In this document: piece after piece, positions 49,036-60,000 of the stretch
How positions within the stretch are numbered: the first letter of the stretch is position 1
How the letters are laid out: each line of letters opens with the position of its first letter
Origin: Neoechinorhynchus agilis
Lineage: Eukaryota > Acanthocephala
Assembly (NCBI GenBank): GCA_051530055.1
Contig: CM121341.1
Coordinates: 10,354,001 to 10,418,000, forward strand
Length of the DNA: 64,000 bases
Reading direction: 5' to 3'
Made by a program: the position numbers and the translations under genes
Notes under the pieces: model-generated
Told to the model about the DNA's origin: nothing
The model's database searches: none
What the model saw: only the letters and a program-made list of their open reading frames with translations

Positions 49036-49900
49036 ATGATGAACAAACTGGCACTTGGAAGCTCAGCAAAATGGAATGGCGACAATTGCTCCAGTTCTGT
49101 ACCAGGTACACGAACTTTGAGTTTGAGAACTACGACCACATTGATGCGCCTGCACTGGCAGAGCTCTATATGGAGAAATGGGACAAGGATCATATCGCCA
49201 CAATTGCTGGAATAAATCTTTCACTCAAAAGAGTTGATATCTTGATGAAGCGGTCAATATTTTCTGAGGATAAATTTGGTGATCTTCTAAACACGAAGGA
49301 CCGATACATACAATGGGACGCAGAAATGGAGAAAGCACCGTAGCTTTTCTGGATGTTTTCTTAAGACGACAAAACTCAAGTTATAGGATCACAGTGTCCT
49401 CTGCCCAGTCAATATCCTACAAAGTAGTGAGGATCGGAGAGCATTTCGATATTGGTCTGATCAGAATGTCCTATGCCATGAACTAAGGAAGGATTATCCG
49501 AGTAGCAAGATTGCTCGATGTATTCGGGACGAGCGCTATGACGAACCTAAAGAACCGGTTTTCTTTTTGGAAGTTCCATTTCAATGTAACTCCGATGTAA
49601 ACCGAATCCTGAAGTTGGACAAGAGCCAGAAATTGTCCAGCATTGTTAATCCGTTAGCCGATTCCATCTCGGAAGGATGCGCCTGTAAAGACTGCCCAAA
49701 GGTCTACGAATTGAGCACACTAATCATCTAAACGCTGTTGAACAAGGAAACGGACCAAAGTCCTAACATCGAATCGTGAGATTGATTTTGACAATGAGGA
49801 CACCAAGTGAGCGAATTGACTTTAGAGATACATTCCAGTCAAATAAGGCGGATTATAGGTCAAAACTCAGGATAGAGGCACCCTGATCTACGGACGAAAT
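49036..49900 (+). mobile_element. Penelope-like element, polymerase fragment
   Basis: Frame 49071-49343 reads LLQFCTRYTNFEFENYDHID, then ALAELYMEKWD, then IQWDAEMEKAP, with VAFLDVFLRRQNSS-type continuation in a shifted frame at 49340, all features of the Penelope polymerase C-terminal half. The usual active-site Y-x-D-D box is missing. Frames to about 49730 continue with a Cys-rich segment (CACKDCPKVYE) typical of the region before the endonuclease. Confidence 0.7.
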
Positions 49901-50189
49901 ATTGGGAATTGATAAATCAACATCTACTCTTCTCATATTGGACGATTTTACTATTCTTGTAAGACAGTGAATAGCAAAATAATATCAATTATCAAATTCA
50001 TTTATGAAGTACAGGATACATTAATCCACGCATGAAAAATATACTTTCAATGTTTAAGACTGTGTGTATTGAAGTCTGCGTGAGCGATCAAAACTAAAAA
50101 ATTTCATTCGAAAAAACGCAAATGTAAAATTTATCGATGCAAGTAACATTACGAAAATATTCGTGATGTAAACAACTTTTGTTTCCTAT
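49901..50189. other. Unassigned AT-rich sequence
   Basis: No gene or clear repeat seen between two Penelope fragments. Confidence 0.35.
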
Positions 50190-50194
50190 TTTTG

Positions 50195-51167
50195 ACAATA
50201 TATTTCTATTCCAGATTTTTTTATCGAACGGAAAATGGGTGTTTTATTTATTTCTTGCTTCAAATTTTCGACGCCTTGCGTCTTCGTCAGGAAGCTTTTC
50301 TTCGGTTATCTGAAAAGGAATCAGAGGAGGGCAACACTGTCCGTCAGCTCATCCCTTTTATTGAGCATCCCCTCTGCCTCGTTGTGTCCGTCCTTGCTGC
50401 TCGTAACCCTACTCAATTCGTTCCAAGCATCCTGTTGAGCACAACGAGCGCAGTTCCTCCCTATACTTGAACAAATTCCGCTTGAGAAAATGCAATGACT
50501 CCCTAGAGTTCTTCAAGCTCATCATTAGGCATTGTTCTCTAAGTTTCTCCAACGTAGCACGAATCGACCGCCTGTTGACCAGCTTGCCCCTCATATAGAC
50601 CATTCTGTTAACGAAAGCGGGGATAACATGCCTGGAGACACATCTTCGCAGAAAAATGATCCCTTGCTCCAAAATCTTTATCCTCTCCAGAGTCGCGAAG
50701 AAGTTTGTAGAGGCTCCCGTTTAACCGCATGTTCATAATATTATGGAAAGCCTCTTTTCCCAACACCCTCATGTTTTATTCCAGATTTTTTTATCGAACG
50801 GAAAATGGGTGTTTTATTTATTTCTTGCTTCAAATTTTCGACGCCTTGCGTCTTCGTCAGGAAGCTTTTTCGGTTATCTGAAAAGGAATCAGAGGAGGGC
50901 AACGCTGTCCGTCAGCTCATCCCTTTTATTGAGCATCCCCTCTGCCTCGTTGTGTCCGTCCTTGCTGCTCGTAACCCCACTCAATTCGTTCCAAGCATCC
51001 TGTTGAGCACAACGAGCGCAGTTCCTCCCTATACTTGAACAAATTCCGCTTGAGAAAATGCAATGACTCCCTAGAGTTCTTCAAGCTCATCATTAGGCAT
51101 TGTTCTCTAAGTTTCTCCAACGTAGCACGAATCGACCGCCTGTTGAATAGCTTGCCCCTCATATAGA
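50195..51167 (-). mobile_element. Tandem Penelope-like N-terminal fragments
   Basis: Two direct copies of about 420-540 bases (from about 50205 and 50760). On the minus strand each encodes part of a Penelope-type N-terminal region: FLRRCVSRHVIPAFVNRMVY in the first, and in both MRGKL(V/F)NRRSIRATLEKLRE, LHFLKRNLFKYREELRSLC. At the other end of each unit is a hammerhead-like core (minus strand, 50266-50290 and 50836-50860). The second unit is joined directly to the truncated ZMYND12 copy. Confidence 0.65.
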
Positions 51168-51560
51168 TTCATTAAACTGCCATAAGGCTCTCCAATTTGA
51201 GCAATTCTCTATCGATTAGCTCGTGGTGATCTTTTTCGATTCTGGCAAGGTCACAAAATTATTGGAAATTTACGAATCAATGATCTTTCTTAACAGAGCA
51301 TCTTTTTATTGACATTAATAGAATTCGATTGGAAGATTAAAAACCCGAAATCTGAATTTTAATGCGCTCGCACTGTGGATGTTCGATTTGGTCCCGATCG
51401 CATAAATAACGCTCGAACTTTTCCGAACATTCTTAAAGGTTAAAACGCTTAGTTAATAATAAGTAATATTGAGCCTTAACGCGAATAACTCGCTTTTAAA
51501 TTATTCAACACGAGGCGCTTTAAAGATGACACTCATTCAATACTGACTGGCAATTTTTAG

Positions 51561-52901
51561 CAAAAAAGTTATGAGTTAATTGTGGACAAAATGGAATTAA
51601 ACGTTCTTCAAGCCAATGAAGATAATGTTCGGTTTCTTGTAAGCATCATTAAGTTTCTAAACAGATACCTCTGGTACACCCATCAAACTTTTGAATTCCG
51701 AATGGAAATGTCTTTGTGCAGAATTTTGCTAGGTAAAGAGGCTTCTTCGACAGCCATCTCTTACTTTGCCGTACAAAAAAAGACGAAAACGAATTTGATT
51801 CTTGTGATCGAAAACTAAAATCAATGCAATTTAAATTTGAAGATGGAAACAAGAAAAACTGTCGGATTCAAACTTTAGTCGCCATGCATCATCTATACAC
51901 TAATGCTCATCAAGAAGCTATGAATGTTGTGAAAATCCTGGTGAGCGAAAATGTTTTTGGTTTTTTTAGATATGGGAGTTTTTTCATTTTTTATGAAAAA
52001 GATTAAATTAATTCTCTAAGAAATGGCCACCTTTTCGTTACTTACGGTCACAGATCGTTTATGATAAATATCTAAAACCATTGTCCTTCTCTGATATTTT
52101 CCGTGAATAAGCGTAAACTATAGGGTTTTTTCAATAAACAAGAAATCACATTTTGTAAATAATTATAAACATTTTGATACCTTCAACCGACGGGCAAAAA
52201 TTCTGTTCGTTTGTTTTAAGTAAGCCTAAGAAATACATTCGCGCTCTTTAAGCAATTTTTATTTTACGTTATCGATATAGGATAAGGAGCTATCGATAAA
52301 ATTTCCTTCTGATCACTACAGAATGGGAATCGTGTATTTACTGAAGGGGCAAATATTGGAAACTAAGAACAGATCTTCAGATGCCATGGAATATTTCGCA
52401 CGGGTAACGTTTACCAACCTCTCGTTTTGCAACTATCGAATAAGTGAATCGATATCGTAGGCTGTCGCAGTGTGGCGAAATTACTTGTTCGAAATATTTG
52501 AGAAGGTAGAAGACGTTATTGTAAATTATTATGGTTATATTGACGACAAAGAATTAAATCTTATGCTCGACAGAGTGGATACTCAAAACAAATTGGTTTT
52601 GAGTAAGTTTTACCAACAAAACTAGTTCTTTTTCTCGATAGTTTAATTTCAAAACATAAATGTAGTAATGAGCGATAGATGCGACGCGATGACAATCTAC
52701 AAATATTTACGAGATAAAGACCAGAGTGAAAACCTTGTTATTTTTGCAGCACTTCTAAGTTTTCTCTTCCGTGGATGTTCCATACCGGAAACGGCGATTG
52801 GTACAAAATCATTGTTATTGGAAAGGATAGAACAACTGAAAACTATAATCGAACAGAAATTGCCGGATTTCGAGATTCTTAAACTTAAGCTAAATACATA
52901 A
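51561..52901 (+). pseudogene. 5'-truncated ZMYND12-like copy without MYND finger
   Basis: Exons 3-7 of the gene at 36704-38818 at offset 14083: 51561-51732, 51843-51940, 52281-52403, 52461-52602, 52666-52901, all open with the same splice sites (one donor reads TTGA|GTAAG instead of TTGG|GTAAG). The two exons with the MYND finger and the start codon are absent; Penelope-derived DNA occupies their place. It could be transcribed only from a new promoter, so I call it a pseudogene, though near-identity means decay has barely begun. Confidence 0.75.
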
Positions 52902-54377
52902 ATATAAAAAAATTAAATTTGTAGCATGACCAAAGATTAGAAGAGCGAAACACATCAAGTGCGGATTATTGGAAGAGCAAAAATTTACTTGAAACAATGG
53001 CATTGCAAGTCAGCGGAAACAAGATCCATTTTCGCACTGTATCTATGTAACCATATAAAAAACGAGCAAGACGGAGTCGGTGATGCATTTTCTGACTGGC
53101 GTTATTGCTAACTGTCTCCACATCTCGCAGAAGACTAGACAACTTACGGAAAATGAACGTGCCTCATAAACACGCATTTCTTCAAGAATATAAAACTCAC
53201 ACACCTTCTTTGTGAAACACGGAGTTTCCTTCGAACTTAGTCTCTAGTTTTCCTTACTCGTATGAATACAACGGTACGCTTTGTGCTTTTTGGGCGTTAT
53301 TTGTCGGCGAGGGGAGGGGACTTTAATCCATTTGATGAACCATAAACATTGCAAGTGTTATTTAGAAGTCTTCAGTCGGTAAATAATTTTTTATTAGAGA
53401 CATTCTGCGAACCTCGACGTGAGGACGAAGCGTGACGTTCATAGAAAGTCTCTAATATAAAAATTATTTACCGGCTGAATACTTCTAAATAACAAATTTG
53501 TTTTGGTTCGGTAGAAGTTGATTCTTTTAAAAGGATTTGACTGTATATTACGCTCATATAAATCCTTTTTTTGAAATGTCGATATGTAACGAGGTAATGG
53601 GGGATTATTGATTAAAATTATTGTTTAGAAGTCTTCATATCCGGTAAATAAGTTTTTGAATTAAAGACGTCTTTTAATATTTATCAAACTAATGATAAAC
53701 GTGACCAAGTTTGCAGAACATCTTTAATACAAAAATTATATACCGGGTGAAGACTTCTAAATAGCAAATTTGTTTTCATTCTTCAGAATTTGATACTATT
53801 AAAAAGGATTTGACTGTATATTACGCTCATATAAATACATTTGCTTTGAAATGTCGGTATGTAACAAGGTAATGGGGGGATTATTGATTAGAATTATTGT
53901 TCCCTTCGGGTTCATCATCACAAATTGATTGATTCACATATCGACAACCACACGATTGTTTTAAGATTGAATTATTCATGTTTTTATATGGCGGAAAACT
54001 GAAGTAATTATAAAGGGGGATAAAGTATTCCAGCGGGCAAATTGTTAAAACACTCTTCACCCGCTAAACTCACGAACAAATTGTACAATTTTCTTCAGTT
54101 TCAAAATGAATATTCAGTTTTTTGAATTTTAAAAAGAGAAAATCAACTTCCTATGGACACGATAGCTAAACCTCGTGCTGAAAGTTTATTCGATTAACGT
54201 TCGATGTTCTTTAGGATCATTCATTGAGCTTTTAGTGCTCATTGCCGACGTTTATTGTGTATTTTTTCGACAAAATCATTTGCGGTGATTAGACCCCGGA
54301 CTTTCCAGATGAAATTCCGACACTCAAGCCCCCTTTATTGAGGCGAAAAGCTTTTCTCAGAGCAACATTCTTTAAAA

Positions 54378-54510
54378 GTCAATTTATTGAATTAAGAAAT
54401 ATATCGAAATAGAGAAGAAACCTCGCCTTATCAGTCTTTGTATGTAAGTTTTTCAGAACTAATGAGCCTAGGTTTCTTCTTTCAAGAGGTTTCTTAATTC
54501 AATAAAATAT
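54378..54510. mobile_element. Palindromic element with Penelope-type motif in both arms
   Basis: Left arm TATTGAATTAAGAAATATAT through AACCTCGCCTTATCAG pairs with right arm CTAATGAGCCTAGG...TTTCTTAATTCAATAAAATA. On each strand it reads as a decayed CTGATGAG-hairpin-GAAATATTTC motif like that at the ends of 26218-28540. No coding capacity. Confidence 0.6.
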
Positions 54511-54907
54511 GTCATCCAAGGGAAGTAGGCAACGGACCACTAAGCTTCGTCGCTATCGACCTGGAACGGTTGTTGCTCTACAAATTTGTTTTTTCATCGT
54601 CTTGCTGGATTTTCAATAATCACCGAGTAGCCTTTAAGGCTCATTTTATAGAATTAAAAAATCCAATAAAATTGTGGTAATGATAATCTCCACCTCCCCC
54701 AAGCGCGGCTTAAAATTTATTTTATCAAATTAAGAAATATTTGGAGGAAACCGGCGACGGTGTAAAGGACGATTATCAGTACAACATTAGATTTTTAGTG
54801 ACGAAATCGCGTGGATTAATGGTATTTCTTCCATGTCATGAGACCATTTCAAAGAAATGCGCGTCTTACGAATGTTTTGTGCCCGTGTTTTTGAGTGTAA
54901 CGGACGA

Positions 54908-54938
54908 TGACGTCACTTGCGCGTGTCTAGTGACGTCA
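54908..54938. promoter_or_regulatory. Two CRE palindromes upstream of the ZIP gene
   Basis: Perfect TGACGTCA sites at 54908-54915 and 54931-54938, 15 bases apart, 48 bases before the ZIP start codon. TGACGTCA is the consensus for CREB/ATF bZIP dimers. Two perfect copies so close together in AT-rich DNA are unlikely by chance and suggest bZIP control of the ZIP gene. Confidence 0.6.
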
Positions 54939-54985
54939 TAATGCGCGTTCGCATTTAAATAGAATCAATTTAGGTAACTGGATCG

Positions 54986-57900
54986 ATGTTTAACTCTACG
55001 ATGACGCCTCCATCTCACACACCATGGAACCTCGTATGGCTCTACGGCTTTTTGGCGACGACAGGCATAAACCTAACGAGTATTTTGGGCGCCCTAAGTT
55101 ATTTTTGTGTGAATCCTAAGCTGTACACATGGATTTTGATGGCTATGATTGCGATTGGTGTTGGTTCGATGGTTACTGTGAGTGTGATGAACCTCATTCC
55201 CCAAGTAAGCACCCGATCTTCCTTTTATTTCATTTTATCCCGATTTGAACAAGAGGATGGCCACTTGTCCAAGATAGAAATAGATGAAATGTTTAGTTTC
55301 ATGAGTGACGTAACTTCCAAAGTTGCGACCGACCACGCAGTGCCAGGTTGGACCGAACTTTCGATCAAACTCCTTCTTTATAAAGGCGGCAATGTCCTTT
55401 TCGATGTTATACTTCCCCATTGCATTTTGGGACACCTCAATGGCATCTCTTTGCATATCATCGGCCATATCGGCACTCTTGATCACTGCTTTGGCTTCAG
55501 ACATTGGCACGAGGTCTTGAAAAGTTGTTGGCGTGCGTTAGAGGCGGCGGCGGCGTGGGTTTATATGCTGTACGCGTTGACGTGTATAGGCGCAACAACT
55601 GTTACTGCATTGTTGCGTGTAGTAACGAACAAACCAATCAGAACGAGAGACGCGGAGTTTCACGCCCATAACGGTTTTTTTGCTTTTAGTCAACGATATG
55701 TTGGTCATAGAGATTCTCTTTTTTCTGCAACCAATATTTCGTCCGTATTGTCGAGAGTTTTAGACCTCAGGAAGTCCGATGAGACGGACGAAATACTGCG
55801 CTAAAAAAAGGGAATCAATAATAATAAATTAATCTCTGTATAAATGACCAAAAATGAAATAACTTCTTTACAATATAGGAGAACGTCGCTTGATTTTTTT
55901 CGGATAACCGAAAACCCAAAAATTGGTAAAGAATTATTTTAAAGAAGTTATTTCGTTTTTGGTCATTTATAGAGAGAGATTAATTTATTATTATTGATTC
56001 CCTTTTTTTCACACAATACTTCTTTTTTTCGCCGAGAGTTTTAGACCTTATAAAGTCCAATGAGACGGACGAAATATTAAGTGAAAAAAGGGATAAAGAA
56101 TTGCATAATTGTAGCTTTATTGTTCAAAATAATCACTTTGATGTGTACATTTGGGACGATGTTTCCTCTTTTTTTGAGATTTCATCGCTCAAGAAAGATC
56201 ATTTCTGTCATCAATGTTCTCGTCTTAACTTAATCTCCATGAGTTTTAGAAACGATTCATAGCAATGGTTTTGGCATTTTATCTCCTTGGCCGCTCGAAT
56301 CTAATTTTGAAAAATGACCTTTTTCGGAGTTTTAGGTGGTGGATCGGGACCGATTAGTCTTTTCTGTCTTACCCTCATCAACGCACTTATTTTCAAATGT
56401 ATGCCACTTTTAAAGGTTCTCGAGCATCAAGGCGAAAGCGTCGGAGAGCTCTCTGTCGTAATGATATCCATTTATGTATTCTGCATTTCGGACCAGATCT
56501 TAAAACTCATTAGAATGAAAAAGGTATGCCGTTTGTGTGTTATACAATTCTTTTCTTTTTAAATTTAATATTTGCGTCTTAGAGTAATACTCACCAGACA
56601 ACTGTTTCTGAGATCTGTGTGCTGAACGATGAAAACGATGGTATGGGAGAGAATGTAAGTACCGAAATGGCTGAGTGGTCAACGGTGTAGCTCAGATCGG
56701 TTAGAGCACCAGTTTATTCTGGAGACGCAGGTTCGAAACCTGTCACCGTTGTAAAGTAATTTCGATACGATCAAGTTATTAATAAAATATTGTTAGAGAC
56801 CGAACTCCTCAATAACAGAATTGGATTCCGAGACGAAAAACGGAGTTGATACGGTTGTGTATACTTTATCATTTGAACATTTCGTCGCTAATGAGAGACT
56901 ATTCGGAATATGTAGGTCGTACTCGGGGTAGAAAACCCAAAAGCAATCATCAAACCAGTTACGCGGTTAAAGGATATTCCAACTGTCGTGTTTCTCGTTC
57001 TTTTGAGTGATGGGATGCACAATTTCGTCCGGGACAGTGAACCGCTTTTTTCCTCGATTTGGCTTTATCGAATGCCCTCCACATTGAGTTCAAAGCTGCG
57101 GTGCACTGGAAACTTAAATACTTCTAGGAATGTCGTTACGTGAGCAGGTACCGGGGGATATGATTAGAATTATCAATTTTTTTTATTGTTCATTGTCACA
57201 AACCCATTGACCATACAATTGTTTGATGTTGATTTATTCATGTTTTTATATGGCAGAAAAATGAAACGAACAAACTGATGATGAACACGACGAGGTTCGC
57301 AGAACGTCTTTAATAAAAAATTATTTACCGGGTATGTGTAATTCGAGTTCGCAAAAAGTGTTGTTTAACGACGTAGAAACTTGATTTGTTTATTTAGTAA
57401 CTTTAACGATTTTCTAAAAAAAGAGGACGGTTTAAAAACCAATTGAATTTTCTCTTCTTTTGATTTGAAAAAAGTGGTTTACTGCAATAGACGGTTTAAC
57501 AATTGGTGCCACATTTGCTGGTGAGCATGCTAAGACAGGCCTTAACGTCTTTCTAGCAATTCTCTTTGAAGAAATTCCATGTGAATTGGGTAAGAGCTTA
57601 GCGTTTACATTCTTCGATTTATCAGAAAACCCTATACCGTAGGTGATTTTGCGATATTTCTCAAAGCTGGTATCAGTACACGATATGCGATACTTCTAAA
57701 TCTCATTGGAGCTTCGCCCAATTACATTGGATTAATTGTTGGGATCCTGATCGGCAACCTTCATCATGTCCACATTTGGATATACGCAATAGCGGCCGGG
57801 ATGTTTTTGTATATTTCGCTTGGGGTTATGGTGAGTTTGAAACTCACTTTTCGACAATTCATGTTTTCTGCTGCATTTAGTTGTCGGAACTCGTGGACCT

Positions 57901-58039
57901 TCAAATGACGGTTGCCAAATTTGGTATAAAACAAGATGGTACTATCCCGATTCGTGGGATCATTTCTTCGTTCACAGTGCAGAACATTGCGATGCTCGCC
58001 GGCTTCATCATCCAACTTCTTATTATAAAGTTTGCCTAG
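54986..58039 (+). CDS. ZIP-family (SLC39) metal transporter
   Basis: Seven exons with consistent phases, about 300 residues: 54986-55204, 56416-56523, 56583-56654, 56973-57036, 57491-57589, 57643-57830, 57881-58039. Exon 1 encodes two membrane segments ([20 protein letters not shown], then [18 protein letters not shown], the family's H-L-I-P-E region with H and E changed). Exon 3 is the short polar loop. Exon 4 carries the metal-binding LLSDGMHNF. Exon 5 has [10 protein letters not shown] and [11 protein letters not shown], where SLC39A8/A14 read EEFPHELGDF, so the second-site His is Cys. Exon 7 ends in a final membrane segment. It should import zinc, iron or manganese; the exon 4 donor is the least certain. 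An LC8 gene lies inside intron 1. Confidence 0.8.
55235..55504 (-). CDS. Dynein light chain LC8 (DYNLL type)
   Basis: 89 residues, exactly the LC8 length, from the ATG at 55504, no introns. It has [19 protein letters not shown], then [40 protein letters not shown], and ends [14 protein letters not shown]. These are the strongly conserved LC8 strands and dimer interface, including the T-H-E-T-K segment that binds partner peptides. LC8 is a homodimeric hub of cytoplasmic and axonemal dynein and many other complexes. The gene is wholly inside intron 1 of the ZIP gene on the opposite strand; lack of introns suggests a retrocopy or an intron-poor isotype, but the frame is fully conserved, so it is under selection. 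Confidence 0.96.
   Translation of the reverse strand: MSEAKAVIKSADMADDMQRDAIEVSQNAMGKYNIEKDIAAFIKKEFDRKFGPTWHCVVGRNFGSYVTHETKHFIYFYLGQVAILLFKSG
55751..56085. mobile_element. MITE-like inverted repeat with direct-repeat flanks
   Basis: Arms of about 60 bases: GGGAATCAATAATAATAAAT and on (55811) against its complement ending at 56006. Outside the arms a direct repeat (CGAGAGTTTTAGACCT, then GAGACGGACGAAATA) occurs at 55751-55795 and 56034-56080. It sits in ZIP intron 1 beside the LC8 5' flank. Confidence 0.75.
56681..56751 (+). tRNA. tRNA-like sequence with shortened anticodon arm (probable pseudo-tRNA)
   Basis: 71 bases. Acceptor AACGGTG pairs with CACCGTT over seven pairs, D stem GCTC/GAGC, and T arm GCAGG-TTCGAAA-CCTGT. 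A and B boxes are good. The anticodon arm is only CCAG-TTTATT-CTGG (four pairs, six-base loop), about three bases short, so no anticodon can be assigned. A second A-box-like TGGCTGAGTGG lies just upstream (56668). It is inside a ZIP intron and is probably a tRNA pseudogene or SINE relic. Confidence 0.5.
57125..57345. mobile_element. Foldback-family element in ZIP intron
   Basis: Left part CGTTACGTGAGCAGGTACCG then GGGGATATGATTAGAATTAT; right part AACTGATGATGAACACGACG then AGGTTCGCAGAACGTCTTTA and ATTATTTACCGGGT. The core matches elements at 41850, 42030, 53870 and 62060. It lies between the two exons coding the ZIP metal sites. Confidence 0.65.
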
Positions 58040-60000
58040 TGGTTTAAAAAAAGAAGTATGTGTGTGTTTAAGTGCAATCGGCCGGAGAGATGGATTTTGG
58101 TTACAATTGAAAACGTTAATGTATACTGAAAAATTCAGCAAAATGAATTGGTTATTTTAGAACGTTTTCAATCCATATTACTAAAAACTAGAAAATCGTG
58201 AACGTTTTGATGTCTCAAATTTTAAGATTCGTAATGAAAACATTATATTTGATCTTCGTAAACATTATGAAAATGCATTTTGGGTGCAGAAGAGAATCAG
58301 ATTGCTCGTAGCTTTCATTCTGCTTCAAATCGAAAACAAAGCCTTAATCTCGCTTAGGCCAATTAGTTCTCTGAATGAGGTTTTTATTGATATTAGTACG
58401 CTATCGTTATTTTTTTTCCAAAAAACAAACTATGCGGCATATGTGATCGCGTTTCTTATTATGATTATTAAACTTATGGATTGCTAAGTTTAATCGCTTA
58501 AATCAATCCTAGAAAAAATACATTTTCAGTTAATTTAGTAGAGTTTATGCGAAATAGAATTTTGTTTCACACTGCAGGGAAATTAAAATATAGTAATAGG
58601 CTCGGTTTTTTCGATTCGATTGTTCTGTTGCTTGTACGGTTACGGACATTTAAAATTTGTTAGCTTCTATTATTTATCCTTGAGTTTTAGATAAAACCGG
58701 TTTTAGTCTTTGGAGTACTTCGCGAACGACTCCGATGAATCGAACGTGGACGCTTCAAAGTCCACAGACCATGCTGAGGATGACTCCCTTCTCGGTCGCT
58801 CCTCCCATTTTCGTTATGGACAAAAAAAATGAAGACAGTCCTTGAACAAATTCCCCGAAATTTCGAGATTGCCCAACGACGACTGTTAAGTGCTTAGCCT
58901 TAAATTTGTTACTTTATTCCAATAATACAACTGTAACTTTCTTCATGGAATTATTTTTATACAACAACATTTCTTTGAACTTTTCTCTCACTTGAGAGGT
59001 CGTTCTTTTCAGCATTGTCGGTTTTCGTCTTTGTTCTCCTTTCCCAGCGTCCTGAAATCACCGCTCACACTGTCCTCCCACCTCTTCTTAATGAACTCAG
59101 ATAAAAATTATTTTTATAGATCAACACTAATCGTATGCTCAGTAAACGATGTTTCGCTTACTAGGAGACAAACCTTTTGACACCTATCTGTCCTTTGTGT
59201 ATAATCAAAGATTTGCCGTAAGCTCATAAAGAAGTCGTTGTAGGTGTTCTTAGGATACGTTTCGGGTGACAAGTCGTGGTGCGAATATCATCGGCATAAT
59301 CATATTCCATTTTTATCTTATCAGAAAATCCGTTACTTTTCAACAACTCCTTCTTTGTACTATTTCGGATGAACGAAAACAAGTTTTTCGGTTCATTGGT
59401 TTAATAGCTTTTACGTCATGGAAGCTATTAATATTGTGGATTTTGAAAGTTGTAGCAATTTTTCCAATCGCGAATTTCGTCATACTCATTACTGACATCC
59501 ACGTATTAATATCCGTCTTTTTTGTTCCTCCTTCGCTTTCATGGGAGAAAATGGTTCGAGGTGTGCAGCTTCGTACTGAAATCTAATAAATACACCGTCT
59601 GATTTTCTGATCATGTTCACGATTAGATTTTGGGCACGTAGCAATCGCCGATCCAGCAAATCTTTGTCGTCTACAACTTTCTCATCTCTCGCTCTATTCT
59701 CTATGTTGTCTTTAGTTTATTCGGGAAATGCTAATCGACGTGGTATGTTTTAAACTCGACCATTCGAACATTAACTCGTTATGCTCATTTAATAGGTATC
59801 AATTGATCTTTTTTAAATTGGACCATGGCCGCCTTTCAATACACTTAACCAACATTACACCTCGACTTTGCGTTCTTATTTTTGAAACATGAAACCCTCC
59901 GTTTTCCTTTAACATGACTGAGTCTTCTCGACGCCCGACTCTTATTTTTTACGTCTAAACATTCCCCTTTCTTGACTACAACTCCTATCAGCAGCTTCAG
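58040..60000. other. Region with unassigned hydrophobic frames
   Basis: Two plus-strand frames could be exons of an unidentified membrane protein: 58284-58487 (ending SLFFFQKTNYAAYVIAFLIM) and 59266-59586 (106 residues with hydrophobic runs VFRFIGLIAFTSWKLLILWI and IFPIANFVILITDIHVLISV). At 58710-58840 a third frame after a GTTTTAG acceptor-like site reads SLEYFANDSDESNVDASKS then HAEDDSLLGRSSHFRYGQ, which looks like an acidic cytoplasmic tail. I cannot connect them with confident splice sites or name a family. The rest is AT-rich. Confidence 0.3.

Larger units (their letters stand above)
51168..54740. repeat. Segmental duplication, copy 2 (partner 37091-40340)
   Basis: Same order as copy 1 with offset 14083 to about 53728, an extra unique stretch at about 53780-54420, then matching sequence at 54427-54735. 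The left junction lies at the end of a Penelope fragment, which may have mediated the copying. Confidence 0.92.

Noticed and set aside
54741-54941. A 66-residue gene upstream of the ZIP gene
   Set aside because: It spans the end of the duplicated repeat block and the CRE sites and resembles nothing known; it is more likely promoter sequence.
55751-55800. Hammerhead core in GTCCGATGAGACGGACGAAA
   Set aside because: The core C-U-G-A-N-G-A is not met, and GTCC/GGAC simply form a hairpin around GATGAGAC.
55235-55804. Continuation of the ZIP exon 1 frame to 55804
   Set aside because: A good GT donor at 55205 precedes it, the frame beyond is antisense to the LC8 gene, and the next ZIP segment is found in exon 2 at 56416.
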